From Flavobacterium sp. ZT3R18 (GTDB lineage: Bacteria > Bacteroidota > Bacteroidia > Flavobacteriales > Flavobacteriaceae): DNA of 64,000 nucleotides. The stretch spans positions 1 to 64,000 of the forward strand of contig NZ_VJZS01000009.1 of NCBI RefSeq assembly GCF_007097385.1, read 5' to 3'. Below are positions 1 to 7,484 of the stretch, piece after piece. How positions within the stretch are numbered: position 1 is the stretch's first letter; every line of letters starts with the position of its first letter. A program made the translations under genes and the position numbers. A model generated the notes under the pieces. The model was given only the letters and a program-made list of their open reading frames with translations, was not told the DNA's origin and searched no databases.

Positions 1-74
1 CCCATCCCGAACAGAGTAGTTAAGCCCGCCTGCGCAGATGGTACTGCAGTTATGTGGGAGAGTATGTCGTCGCC
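1..74 (+). rRNA. rrf: 5S ribosomal RNA, 3' part
   Basis: The window opens inside a 5S rRNA. The first bases, cccatcccgaacagag, are the highly conserved loop region, and the molecule runs to about position 74, where a strong terminator follows. Only the 3' two thirds is present. The rest of the rRNA operon must lie upstream of the window. The exact 3' end is estimated from the pairing expected with the missing 5' end. Confidence 0.93.
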
Positions 75-83
75 TTTTTTTTT

Positions 84-118
84 AAAAAACCCCGTTTCTT
101 ACGAAACGGGGTTTTTTT
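84..118 (+). terminator. Intrinsic terminator of the rRNA operon
   Basis: A 9-bp GC-containing stem (ccccgtttc with gaaacgggg) has a four-base loop. It is flanked by A residues on the left and seven T residues on the right, about ten bases after the 5S rRNA. Confidence 0.93.
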
Positions 119-302
119 GTTTACAAAATACCGTAGTTTCTGTGGGAGTAGAACTCTATGTTTCTAAACTCCTCTGAATTGAGATCTAAAAGCTTTTATT
201 TTGACATTGAAGATTCGGCAGATGCATTTGTACTTCTATTATCAAAATAGTTTAAGATTGACTGATAATAAAAACATCTAATGACACAATAATTAGAGAA
301 AC

Positions 303-338
303 AAAAAATCTCATTCCGATTATAGCGAAATGAGATTT
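303..338 (-). terminator. Terminator downstream of the NTF2-like gene
   Basis: The inverted repeat aaatctcatt / aatgagattt (306-315 and 329-338) is followed on the minus strand by six T residues. It is placed to stop transcription of the minus-strand gene ending at 389. The remaining 119-300 interval shows no gene that I can support. Confidence 0.75.
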
Positions 339-388
339 ATTTACAACAATAGGTTTGTTTAGGTTTTGTTTTAAAAAGACATTAGTTG

Positions 389-751
389 CTATCCATGATA
401 GACTCTTGAAGCTACAATTTTATTCTCTTTAACCACAAGAACTTCTGCTACAAGCATGTCTTCTTCTCCATCAACAGTTCGTATGTATTCCATAAAAACG
501 CGATCTGCATTTGCCGTAAGAGAAGTTACTTTGTAATGTAATGATGGTATGCGATCAAAGGCATCTTGCCACCAATCTCGCAACGCTTGTTTACCTGTTA
601 CTAATCCTTTAGTTTCAGGTTTGTGAATTTTTAATTTTGGACTGAAATGTTCAGCCTCATCGTCATAAAGTGAGAGTAGCTGTTCTAAATTATGATTATT
701 AAACGCATCAAACCATTTAAAGGCAATTGATTGTAATTTTTCTGGCGTCAT
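389..751 (-). CDS. NTF2-like / SnoaL-fold small protein
   Basis: The 120-residue protein has the layout of the SnoaL/NTF2-like cone-fold family. It has an N-terminal helix with a WFDAFNNHNLEQLLSLYDDE-type segment, a central GKQALRDWW helix and C-terminal strands ending in VVKENKIVASRVYHG. There is no signal peptide, so it is probably cytoplasmic. Members of this fold include steroid isomerases, polyketide cyclases and many uncharacterised binding proteins, so the fold alone does not give a substrate. The gene is 85 bases downstream of the pseudouridine synthase gene, with a weak hairpin between them, and it has its own terminator. The family call is fairly safe; the function is unknown. Confidence 0.75.
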   Translation of the reverse strand: MTPEKLQSIAFKWFDAFNNHNLEQLLSLYDDEAEHFSPKLKIHKPETKGLVTGKQALRDWWQDAFDRIPSLHYKVTSLTANADRVFMEYIRTVDGEEDMLVAEVLVVKENKIVASRVYHG

Positions 752-781
752 TCTGTTTGATTTTAAATGGTATTAAATTAA

Positions 782-814
782 AAATCCCTTAACATTTTGA
801 AGTGAAAGGGATTT
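782..814 (-). terminator. Weak hairpin after the pseudouridine synthase gene
   Basis: The 9-bp inverted repeat aaatccctt / aagggattt lies just downstream of the minus-strand gene ending at 837, with only four or five T residues after it. It could be a weak terminator or attenuator before the NTF2-like gene. Confidence 0.45.
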
Positions 815-836
815 AATATGCTTTTCTAAAGAACTA

Positions 837-1742
837 TTATACGTTCTTCAGATTGATGATTTCTTGTTCTGTCAGCAATCTCCAATTTCCTCTCGGTAAA
901 TTCTTTTTGGTTAAACCTGCAAAAGCAACACGGTCGATTCTCAAAACATCATAACTAAAATTCTCAAAAATAGAGCGAACTACTTTTACATTTGCAGATC
1001 TTAATTGGATTCCAATTTCGCTTTTCGCCTCTCCATCAATATAACTTACATCTTCAACATAAACGCGGTGTCCATCAAGTACAAGACCTTTGTTTATTTT
1101 CTCTAGATCTTCAAATTTTAAATTTTTATCTAAAGAAACTTGGTAGATTTTTGAAGATTTTTGACTTGGCAAAGTGAATTTACGGATCATATCGGTATCG
1201 TTCGTAAACAACAAAAGACCCGTTGTATTCTTATCCATTCTTCCTATTGGTCCAATTTTCGAATTAGTAGAACCCTTAACCAATTCTAATACATTGCGGT
1301 ATTCTTGACCTTCATCAAGAGCAGTTGTAAAGTTTTTAGGCTTGTTTAATAAGATATATACTTTTTTCTCAGGGGTTAAAACAGCTCCATCAAAATTGAC
1401 TACATCTCCTGGCTTTACCATATATCCCATTTCTGTAACAGGAATTCCGTTTACTTTCACAGTCCCTGATTGGATATAAATATCGGCATCACGACGTGAA
1501 CAAGCTCCAGAATTTGAGATATACTTGTTCAAACGAATTTCGTCTTTTACTTTAGGTCTTTTCGGTGCTTGATTCGGTTTTTTCTCTACTTTATCAGTAG
1601 TATCGGCAACTTTAACAATTGTTTTTACTTTTTTTGGACCTTGTGCCCTTTTTTGCATCGCAGGTTTTGGCTTATTTGAACTAGGTCTTGAGCTGTTTGC
1701 TCTTGGTCCACTTCCTCTATTATTGCCTTCCTTATTATTCAT
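837..1742 (-). CDS. rRNA pseudouridine synthase (RsuA/RluB/E/F family)
   Basis: This 301-residue enzyme converts a specific rRNA uridine to pseudouridine. Residues 1-65 or so are a low-complexity lysine/arginine/proline-rich tail typical of Bacteroidetes members. An S4 RNA-binding domain follows (IRLNKYISNSGACSRRDAD, about 68-115). The catalytic domain carries GRMDKNTTGLLLFTND, which matches the GRLDxxTxGLLL motif with its catalytic Asp. The C-terminal FAGLTKKNLPRGNWR segment is characteristic of RluB/RluF relatives. Which uridine is modified cannot be read from the sequence. A TATCTTTG -7 box lies about 110 bases upstream of the chosen ATG. Confidence 0.9.
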   Translation of the reverse strand: MNNKEGNNRGSGPRANSSRPSSNKPKPAMQKRAQGPKKVKTIVKVADTTDKVEKKPNQAPKRPKVKDEIRLNKYISNSGACSRRDADIYIQSGTVKVNGIPVTEMGYMVKPGDVVNFDGAVLTPEKKVYILLNKPKNFTTALDEGQEYRNVLELVKGSTNSKIGPIGRMDKNTTGLLLFTNDTDMIRKFTLPSQKSSKIYQVSLDKNLKFEDLEKINKGLVLDGHRVYVEDVSYIDGEAKSEIGIQLRSANVKVVRSIFENFSYDVLRIDRVAFAGLTKKNLPRGNWRLLTEQEIINLKNV

Positions 1743-1850
1743 ATGTTGATTTTTATTATTTTTTATAGGTCATATGTAATTCGCAAATAATAATTGGTGT
1801 TTACGACCAATTTACAACCATGCTCATTTCATAATATTCTATAATTTGTG

Positions 1851-1858
1851 CAAAGATA
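1851..1858 (-). promoter_or_regulatory. Candidate -7 box (TATCTTTG) for the pseudouridine synthase gene
   Basis: On the minus strand this octamer matches the Bacteroidetes TAnnTTTG -7 consensus exactly. I do not see a clear TTTG -33 element at the usual spacing, so this is a partial match. It implies a leader of roughly 100 bases. Confidence 0.45.
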
Positions 1859-1963
1859 CTATTTATATCATTGGGAAACGATTTTTAACAATTAGAATAA
1901 GCTAACTACTTCGTTAATTGGGTTTTAATTTGAATAAGAAACGATTTAAATGCCAAAGAAACT

Positions 1964-2920
1964 TTAAATTGTCATCAATATTTTTTTACCATGCCATAAA
2001 ACGCTTGGATTGATTAATACAATGCAAAATACGCCCGAAACAATAAGGAATTTCAAAACGTTGTGCAGTAATATATATTGTTCTTTAGTGTTCCATTTCC
2101 ACAGGTACAGTAAGAATAAAATTAAAACAATAAAACAGCTGTAGAAATAAATGTCCATATAACCAACATCATAAACATTTATCAAAAAATAAACGGGTAC
2201 AATAGTCATAAGGGTCAATCCGGTAATTATTTTTTTGGAAACTTCCTCTCCATAAATAATTGGAATGGTTTTATAGTCATTTGCCAAATCTCCTTTTAAA
2301 TTTTCTAAATCCTTTATCATTTCCCGAATCAAGATTAATAGGAACAAGAAAGAGGCATGGGAAAGAATCACGGAAAGTTTAGTACTATTGTTTTCGATTT
2401 CATACAATGGCATTTTCAAATAAAAATACAACAAAATTCCAAAAAAAGGAAGAACAGCCAAAAAAGCGGCCATTAAATTCCCAATTAAAGTGTATTTTTT
2501 GATTTTATGAGAATAAAACCAGATCAAGAAAATATAAACCGAAAAGAATAAAACAGCTCTAAAAGAAACAAAAAAAGCGATTAAGGCCACGAAAAAATTA
2601 AGACTGAAATAGACTCTCAACTTGGTTTTTTGACTTACCAAACGATCCAATTGTGATTTATTGGGACGATTGATTAAATCTTTTTTGCTGTCATAAAAGC
2701 TGTTGATGATGTATCCTGAGGCAATTGTCAAACTCGAAGCCAATACAATGATAAAAAGCTGAAAGTCTAATAGTATCGACAAAGCCCTTCTTTCTGGAGC
2801 CAATATAAAAATGGCAGACAAATATTGGGCTAAAGCAATAATGGGTATATTATAGCCTCTAACTACAGAAAATAAACTGATCATTTTTAATACAAATAGT
2901 TTATTCTGCCTGCTTAACAT
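1964..2920 (-). CDS. UbiA-family prenyltransferase (geranylgeranylglycerol-phosphate geranylgeranyltransferase-like)
   Basis: This 318-residue integral membrane protein transfers a prenyl chain from a prenyl diphosphate to an acceptor. The first aspartate-rich motif is NSFYDSKKDLINRPNK (NxxxDxxxD), and the second is the KDLENLKGD segment. Between and after them are about eight or nine hydrophobic helices. Genes of this type beside mevalonate kinase in Flavobacteriia are often annotated as geranylgeranylglycerol-phosphate geranylgeranyltransferases, but the acceptor here is not proven. An internal Met at residue 13 (MISLFSVVRGYN) is an alternative start. It lies 49 bases after mevalonate kinase on the same strand, which fits use of isoprenoid product from the same cluster. 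Confidence 0.82.
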   Translation of the reverse strand: MLSRQNKLFVLKMISLFSVVRGYNIPIIALAQYLSAIFILAPERRALSILLDFQLFIIVLASSLTIASGYIINSFYDSKKDLINRPNKSQLDRLVSQKTKLRVYFSLNFFVALIAFFVSFRAVLFFSVYIFLIWFYSHKIKKYTLIGNLMAAFLAVLPFFGILLYFYLKMPLYEIENNSTKLSVILSHASFLFLLILIREMIKDLENLKGDLANDYKTIPIIYGEEVSKKIITGLTLMTIVPVYFLINVYDVGYMDIYFYSCFIVLILFLLYLWKWNTKEQYILLHNVLKFLIVSGVFCIVLINPSVLWHGKKILMTI

Positions 2921-2969
2921 GGAGTAGGTTTAGAGTTTATAGGTAGTGTCCGTAAATTAATCGGAAGAA

Positions 2970-3908
2970 TTAAAATTGGTAAACGACTTCTAATTTAAAG
3001 TCTTTCAATGATGCTTTTGCTCGTTCTAAATCTTCGGTAAATCCTAGAATATAGCCACCACCGCCAGAACCACATAATTTTAAATAATAGTCATTTGAAT
3101 CTATTCCTGCTTGCCAAATTCCATGAAATTGTTCTGGAATCATCGGTTTGAAATTATTCAGCACCACTTTAGATAATTTTTTGGTGTTTTCAAATAATGA
3201 TTTCATATCGCCACCCAAGAAATTCTCTACACAAGCATCTGTATATTTTACAAATTGATTTTTCAACATCGCACGAAATCCTTTGTCTTTCAAGTTTTCC
3301 ATGAAAATATTAACCATAGGAGCCGTTTCTCCCACAATTCCTGAGTCTAATAAAAATACCGCTCCTTTACCGTCAAAACTTTGGGTAGGAATTCCGGTAG
3401 CCTCAATGTTGTCTTTTGAATTAATTAAAAGGGGAATGCTCAAATAGCTATTTAATGGGTCAAGACCTGAACTTTTTCCGTGAAAAAAGCTCTCCATTTG
3501 AGAAAAAATAGTCTTTAGAGTCAATAATTTTTCACGCGTTAAGTTCTCTAAAACGGTAATTTTATTTTGGGCGTATTTATCATAAATAGCGGCTACTAAT
3601 GCGCCACTACTACCTACTCCATATCCTTGCGGAATACTGGAATCAAAATACATTCCCGATTGAACATCGTTGTTTAAAGTCTCTAAATCAAAAGTTACTA
3701 AATCAGGCTGTTCCTTTTGCAATTGCTCTAAATGGATTACAAAACGCTTCAAATGACCATTTGATTGTGTCGCTTCTTGCGAAGGATTTGTATCTTTCTT
3801 TAGCGCACCATTGTAAAAATTATAAGGAATTGATAAGCCCTTAGAGTCACGAATAATTCCGTATTCTCCAAAGAGTAATATTTTTGAGTAAAATAAAGGT
3901 CCTTTCAT
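2970..3908 (-). CDS. Mevalonate kinase (GHMP superfamily)
   Basis: This 312-residue cytosolic kinase is predicted to phosphorylate mevalonate to 5-phosphomevalonate. It has the N-terminal KILLFGEYGIIRDSKGLSIP motif, the GYGVGSSGALVAAIYDKY ATP-binding glycine loop, FHGKSSGLDPLNSYLS with the conserved Asp of the mevalonate kinase active site, and the C-terminal LCGSGGGGYILGF motif. It lies in line with diphosphomevalonate decarboxylase upstream and the UbiA prenyltransferase downstream. Only a small antitoxin-like gene separates it from the decarboxylase. The GHMP assignment is certain; the substrate assignment rests on motifs and context. Confidence 0.88.
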   Translation of the reverse strand: MKGPLFYSKILLFGEYGIIRDSKGLSIPYNFYNGALKKDTNPSQEATQSNGHLKRFVIHLEQLQKEQPDLVTFDLETLNNDVQSGMYFDSSIPQGYGVGSSGALVAAIYDKYAQNKITVLENLTREKLLTLKTIFSQMESFFHGKSSGLDPLNSYLSIPLLINSKDNIEATGIPTQSFDGKGAVFLLDSGIVGETAPMVNIFMENLKDKGFRAMLKNQFVKYTDACVENFLGGDMKSLFENTKKLSKVVLNNFKPMIPEQFHGIWQAGIDSNDYYLKLCGSGGGGYILGFTEDLERAKASLKDFKLEVVYQF

Positions 3909-3959
3909 TTATTGTATTTTAAATTATCAATTTGGGGTTGGTAATTATTATTGTTATTT

Positions 3960-4154
3960 TCAAAAATCGACTACATCTCCGCGATTTTCATTTTGTATTC
4001 CTATGTTAATTTCTTCTTGCTGTTCGGGTGTTAATTCCTCCCAAAGCTCATTTTTTTCCTCTTCAAAAATGGCTTTGATTTTTTTTAGAAGCAAAACATC
4101 TTTGGTTTTTACTATCTTTTTAATTAATTCTAATTTTTCCGCATTCAAATCCAT
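3960..4154 (-). CDS. Small antitoxin-like protein (addiction-module type), orphan
   Basis: The 64-residue acidic helical protein begins MDLNAEKLELIKKIVKTKD, continues LLLKKIKAIFEEEKNE, then has LWEELTPEQQEEINIGI and an acidic tail. This arrangement (KLxLIxxxxxTKD, LxxIxxIF, LTxEQxxEIxxGI) is what I know from putative addiction-module antitoxins of Bacteroidetes, which normally precede a RelE/ParE toxin gene. No toxin gene follows: 51 bases later comes mevalonate kinase. It has its own promoter-like sequence at 4174-4206. It may be an orphan antitoxin, a remnant, or a regulator that has been co-opted. Its N-terminus resembles that of the broken gene at 37087. Confidence 0.65.
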   Translation of the reverse strand: MDLNAEKLELIKKIVKTKDVLLLKKIKAIFEEEKNELWEELTPEQQEEINIGIQNENRGDVVDF

Positions 4155-4173
4155 AATTGCATTAATTAAGAAT

Positions 4174-4206
4174 TAAAGATACGAAAAAAAGAATCAATTC
4201 AACAAA
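4174..4206 (-). promoter_or_regulatory. Promoter upstream of the antitoxin-like gene and mevalonate kinase
   Basis: On the minus strand a TTTG -33 element (4203-4206) is followed after 21 bases by TATCTTTA (4174-4181), one base off the TAnnTTTG -7 consensus. It lies partly inside the 3' end of the decarboxylase gene and about 20 bases before the small gene's ATG. The antitoxin-like gene, and perhaps mevalonate kinase, can therefore be transcribed separately. Confidence 0.6.
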
Positions 4207-5276
4207 GCGCCATTTCCAATTTCATCGCAAAGATACTGACCATTTTGGCAATAGTCAACTAATTCGGCTTTAATAAATTGCAACACTTTTTCTTTGACCG
4301 CATTGGGATATAAAACATGCACATTTGCTCCAGCATCCAAGGTAAAACAAACCGGAATTTTGGTTTCATTTCTGAATTTCCAAATCGCATTAATGATTTG
4401 CAGCGTGTTGGGTTTCATTAAAATAAAATACGGCATAGAAGCCATCATCATAGCATGCAAAGTCAAGGCTTCACTTTCTACAATTTTGATAAACTCTTCG
4501 AGATTACCATTTTCGAAAATTGGAATCAGTTTGTCTAAATTTTCATGCGCTTGAGCAAATCGCCTTTCGGCAAAAGGGTGGTCGTGCATTAAATCATGAC
4601 CTACAGTACTTGAAACTTGTTTTTCGCCTTTGTCAACCAGCAAAATTGTGTCTTGAAAATTTTTGAAAGTATCATGTATTGCATACGGATATTCAACCCC
4701 ATATAAATCAGAACTTCCTTTTATATTCGCTTGATTTCCCCAAACTACTACTTGTCCTTTTACACTTCTGCAAGCACTTCCAGAACCCAGTCGCGCCAGA
4801 AAAGAAGCTTTGTTATAGAAATAATCTTCGGACATTGTTGGATTTAAAGCTTTTTCCAAACTCATGAAATTCATTGCCAATGCTGCCATTCCCGATGCCG
4901 ATGAAGCAATTCCGGAACTGTGCGGAAACGTATTTTGAGTGTCAATCGTAAAATGATAGTCTTTCAGAAAAGGCAAGTATATTGCAACCCGTTCTAAGAA
5001 TTTCTGGATTTTTGGTTTGAAATCTTCTTTAGATTTTCCTTCAAATAACAAATCAAAAGAGAAATTACCATCGTTTATTTTTTTTGCAAAAGCCAAAGTG
5101 GTCATCGTTTTACAATTATTCAACGTAAAACTAACCGATGGATTAGCAGGAATCTGATTCTCTTTTTTACCCCAATATTTTACCAAAGCAATGTTACTGG
5201 GTGCACTCCAAGAAAAACTGCCTTGGTCTATTGAGTGACTATATTTTGATGGGATAAAATCGTTGGCTTCAAACAT
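4194..5276 (-). CDS. mvaD: Diphosphomevalonate decarboxylase
   Basis: This 360-residue enzyme carries out the ATP-dependent decarboxylation of mevalonate diphosphate to isopentenyl diphosphate. Signature segments are SWSAPSNIALVKYWGKK near residue 22, PHSSGIASSASGMAALA (the GHMP glycine/serine loop, about 117-133), RLGSGSACRS, and CFTLDAGANVHVLYP with the conserved Asp near the C-terminus. There is no signal peptide. A TATCTTTG -7 box lies 17-24 bases upstream of the ATG. The gene is first in the cluster that continues with the antitoxin-like gene, mevalonate kinase and a prenyltransferase. It is divergent from tspO. Confidence 0.95.
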   Translation of the reverse strand: MFEANDFIPSKYSHSIDQGSFSWSAPSNIALVKYWGKKENQIPANPSVSFTLNNCKTMTTLAFAKKINDGNFSFDLLFEGKSKEDFKPKIQKFLERVAIYLPFLKDYHFTIDTQNTFPHSSGIASSASGMAALAMNFMSLEKALNPTMSEDYFYNKASFLARLGSGSACRSVKGQVVVWGNQANIKGSSDLYGVEYPYAIHDTFKNFQDTILLVDKGEKQVSSTVGHDLMHDHPFAERRFAQAHENLDKLIPIFENGNLEEFIKIVESEALTLHAMMMASMPYFILMKPNTLQIINAIWKFRNETKIPVCFTLDAGANVHVLYPNAVKEKVLQFIKAELVDYCQNGQYLCDEIGNGALLN

Positions 5277-5292
5277 GAAAATTAATTTTTTG

Positions 5293-5300
5293 CAAAGATA
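5293..5300 (-). promoter_or_regulatory. Candidate -7 box (TATCTTTG) for mvaD
   Basis: This is an exact TAnnTTTG match on the minus strand ending 17 bases before the mvaD ATG, giving a very short leader. No clear -33 TTTG is visible at the expected distance. Confidence 0.5.
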
Positions 5301-5384
5301 CTTTTTTTGATGAAATCGTTTATTCCTTTATTTGCATTCCTTAGAAAGTTTTTAAGTATTTTTGATCCCTCTAAAAAAAACAAA

Positions 5385-5861
5385 ATGAATAAGATTACTC
5401 GAATATTATCAATTGTTGTTACTTGTCTTGTTGTTGGTTATTTCTCGGGAATTATTACCCGTTCTGCTATTACAACCTGGTATCCTACTTTGAATAAACC
5501 CAGTTTTAATCCACCCAATTGGATTTTTGCCCCCGTTTGGAGTATGCTTTATATCATGATAGGAATTGCCGCAGGACTGGTTTGGGACAGAATAGATTTT
5601 GAAAAAGAAATCGTAAAAAAAGCGTTGTTGATTTTTGCTGTTCAACTAGCTTTAAATGCTTTGTGGTCGTATTTGTTTTTTGGATTGAAAAATCCAATGT
5701 TGGCCGGTCTGGAAATAGTCATCTTGTGGTTGATGATTTATGAAACGTATATTCAATTTGCCAAAATCAACAAAATTTCGGGTTATTTGTTCATTCCTTA
5801 TTTGCTTTGGGTAAGTTTTGCCACAGTTTTGAATGGGAGTATTTGGTGGCTGAATAGGTAG
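5385..5861 (+). CDS. TspO/MBR family membrane protein
   Basis: This 158-residue protein of the TspO/peripheral benzodiazepine receptor family binds porphyrins and related ligands in other organisms. It has five predicted membrane helices. It shows the family signatures WYPTLNKPSFNPPNWIFAPVW, LYIMIGIAAGLVW, LQLALNALWSYLFFGLKNP-like and the C-terminal PYLLWVSFATVLNGSIWWLN. I chose the ATG at 5385 because the usual family length is about 155-160 residues and MNKITRIL begins the first helix; an in-frame ATG at 5307 would add 26 unsupported residues. Its bacterial role is not settled; tetrapyrrole handling or stress sensing is proposed for the family. Confidence 0.88.
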   Translation: MNKITRILSIVVTCLVVGYFSGIITRSAITTWYPTLNKPSFNPPNWIFAPVWSMLYIMIGIAAGLVWDRIDFEKEIVKKALLIFAVQLALNALWSYLFFGLKNPMLAGLEIVILWLMIYETYIQFAKINKISGYLFIPYLLWVSFATVLNGSIWWLNR

Positions 5862-5870
5862 TTTCATGTC

Positions 5871-5929
5871 ACAGTATTCAGTCGCAGTTTTCAGTACACT
5901 GGGAACTGAAAACTGCGACTGAATACTGT
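5871..5929. repeat. Perfect 25-bp inverted repeat between convergent genes
   Basis: The arms at 5871-5895 and 5905-5929 are perfectly complementary (starting acagtattcagtcgcag) with a nine-base loop. The hairpin sits between the convergent ends of tspO and the flavoprotein gene. It has no T tract on either side, so it looks more like an intergenic palindromic repeat than a standard terminator. It could still block transcription or protect 3' ends of both transcripts. Confidence 0.85.
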
Positions 5930-5932
5930 ATC

Positions 5933-7141
5933 CTAAACTGCATTCGCCACAATAAACCCACTTGTCCAAGCATTTTGAAAATTAAATCCTCCTGTAATTG
6001 CATCAATATTTACAATTTCCCCAGCAAAATATAGGTTCTCATGCAGTTTACTTTCCATGGTTTTGAAGTTGATTTCCTTTAAATCGATTCCGCCAGCAGT
6101 CACAAATTCTTCTTTAAAAGTGCTTTTTCCATTGACTTGAAAAGTTCCGTTTGTCAATTGATTGGCCAAATTTTGTAACTGAATTTTAGAAAGATCCGCC
6201 CATTTGGTCTCAGCTTCAATATTCGATGCTAAAACCAAACTTTCCCACAGGCGATTCGGAAAATCGAAAGGTGATTTTTTCGAAACAGCTTTTTTGGCGT
6301 GTTCCTGTTTTAATGTTTTTAAAATTTTCTCTGCGTCTTCGGTTTCAACATCGTTCAGCCAATTCACAAAAATGGTAAACTGATAGTTTTTATCGAATAA
6401 AGTTCTTGCTCCCCAAGCGGATAATTTTAAAATGGAGGGACCGCTCATTCCCCAATGGGTAATTAACAATGGCCCTGTTGAAGTCAATTTGGTGTCTTTG
6501 ATTTTTACGGTAACTTGAGCCGCTACACCCGGTAATTCTTTTATTCTGGAATCCTTTATATTAAAGGTAAATAACGACGGAACTGGACTTACAATCGCAT
6601 GACCTTGTTGTTGAAGCATTTCCCAAATTTTCGGATTACTTCCTGTGGCAAGAACCAATTTTTCTGCAATATAGTTTTCGCTTTGCGTTTCGACTTTCCA
6701 AAAATTGTCCTTTTTAAAAATCGATTGAACACTCTGCCCTGTGAGAACAGCAATTCCGAGCTTTTGAGTAGCTTTCAAAAAACAATCAATGATGGTTTGA
6801 GAGGAATTCGAGACAGGAAACATTCTTCCGTCGTCTTCAATTTTGAGTTCAACGCCATGTTTCTCGAACCATTCAATGGTATCGCCTGAACAAAATTGAT
6901 GAAACGGACCCCGCAATTCTTTTTCGCCACGAGGGTAAAATTTCACCAACTCATTGGGTTCAAAACAAGCGTGGGTTACATTACAACGTCCTCCTCCAGA
7001 AACACGAACTTTTCCCAGTACTTCTGATCCTCTTTCTAGAATGGCAACCTTAATTTTTGGGTTCTTCTCTACAATATTGATGGCTGTGAAAAAACCTGCA
7101 GCACCTCCCCCAACAATTAGTATGTCAAAATTTTGATTCAT
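5933..7141 (-). CDS. BaiN/HI0933-family NAD(P)/FAD-dependent oxidoreductase
   Basis: This 402-residue flavoprotein has an N-terminal Rossmann FAD-binding motif, FDILIVGGGAAGFFTAI. The family-specific segment ERGSEVLGKVRVSGGGRCNVTHAC follows, and the C-terminal FAD motif is LYFAGEIVNIDAITGGFNFQ, ending in AWTSGFIVANAV. These are the hallmarks of the HI0933/YhiN (BaiN-like) group, a widespread set whose physiological substrate is mostly unknown. It is soluble and cytoplasmic, with no neighbouring partner. The length is normal for the family. Confidence 0.88.
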   Translation of the reverse strand: MNQNFDILIVGGGAAGFFTAINIVEKNPKIKVAILERGSEVLGKVRVSGGGRCNVTHACFEPNELVKFYPRGEKELRGPFHQFCSGDTIEWFEKHGVELKIEDDGRMFPVSNSSQTIIDCFLKATQKLGIAVLTGQSVQSIFKKDNFWKVETQSENYIAEKLVLATGSNPKIWEMLQQQGHAIVSPVPSLFTFNIKDSRIKELPGVAAQVTVKIKDTKLTSTGPLLITHWGMSGPSILKLSAWGARTLFDKNYQFTIFVNWLNDVETEDAEKILKTLKQEHAKKAVSKKSPFDFPNRLWESLVLASNIEAETKWADLSKIQLQNLANQLTNGTFQVNGKSTFKEEFVTAGGIDLKEINFKTMESKLHENLYFAGEIVNIDAITGGFNFQNAWTSGFIVANAV

Positions 7142-7199
7142 GATTTAGTATGGAAATTGAAACTGTGTTCGATTGATTTTGTTATTTGATGATTTAATT

Positions 7200-7234
7200 T
7201 AAAGATAAAAGTATCAAATAATTTAGAATGCAAA
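7200..7234 (-). promoter_or_regulatory. Candidate promoter of the HI0933-like gene
   Basis: On the minus strand TTTG (7231-7234), 23 bases and TATCTTTA (7200-7207) form a near-consensus Bacteroidetes promoter. It lies about 60 bases upstream of the ATG at 7141. Confidence 0.45.
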
Positions 7235-7332
7235 GGTAAGCATTCGTTTTTGAAAGAATGTAAGTTCAAACCTCTTTAAATCCTTAGTCATTTCAAATTA
7301 GCTTAATAAACCTTGTACTTTATTTTCATCAA

Positions 7333-7425
7333 ACTATAGCCAACGGTTTCAACCGTTGGAGACAATACAGGAATTAAAAAAAGCTCAGCAATACGTTACC
7401 CACGGTTAAAACCGCGGGCTATAGT
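7333..7425. repeat. 93-bp palindromic repeat with actatagc ends
   Basis: This occupies the 7142-7484 gene gap. The ends are actatagcc and its complement, and the two imperfect arms (about 28 bases each) are themselves palindromes (ccaacggtttcaaccgttgg on the left, acccacggttaaaaccgcgg on the right). The centre is about 37 bases of unrelated sequence. It resembles the short non-coding mobile repeats of Flavobacterium genomes. No open reading frame is present. Confidence 0.75.
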
Positions 7426-7484
7426 CTAAACGTTGATAAAGCCATATTCCAATCGCATTAAATTATTGGGAATTACTGATTGTA

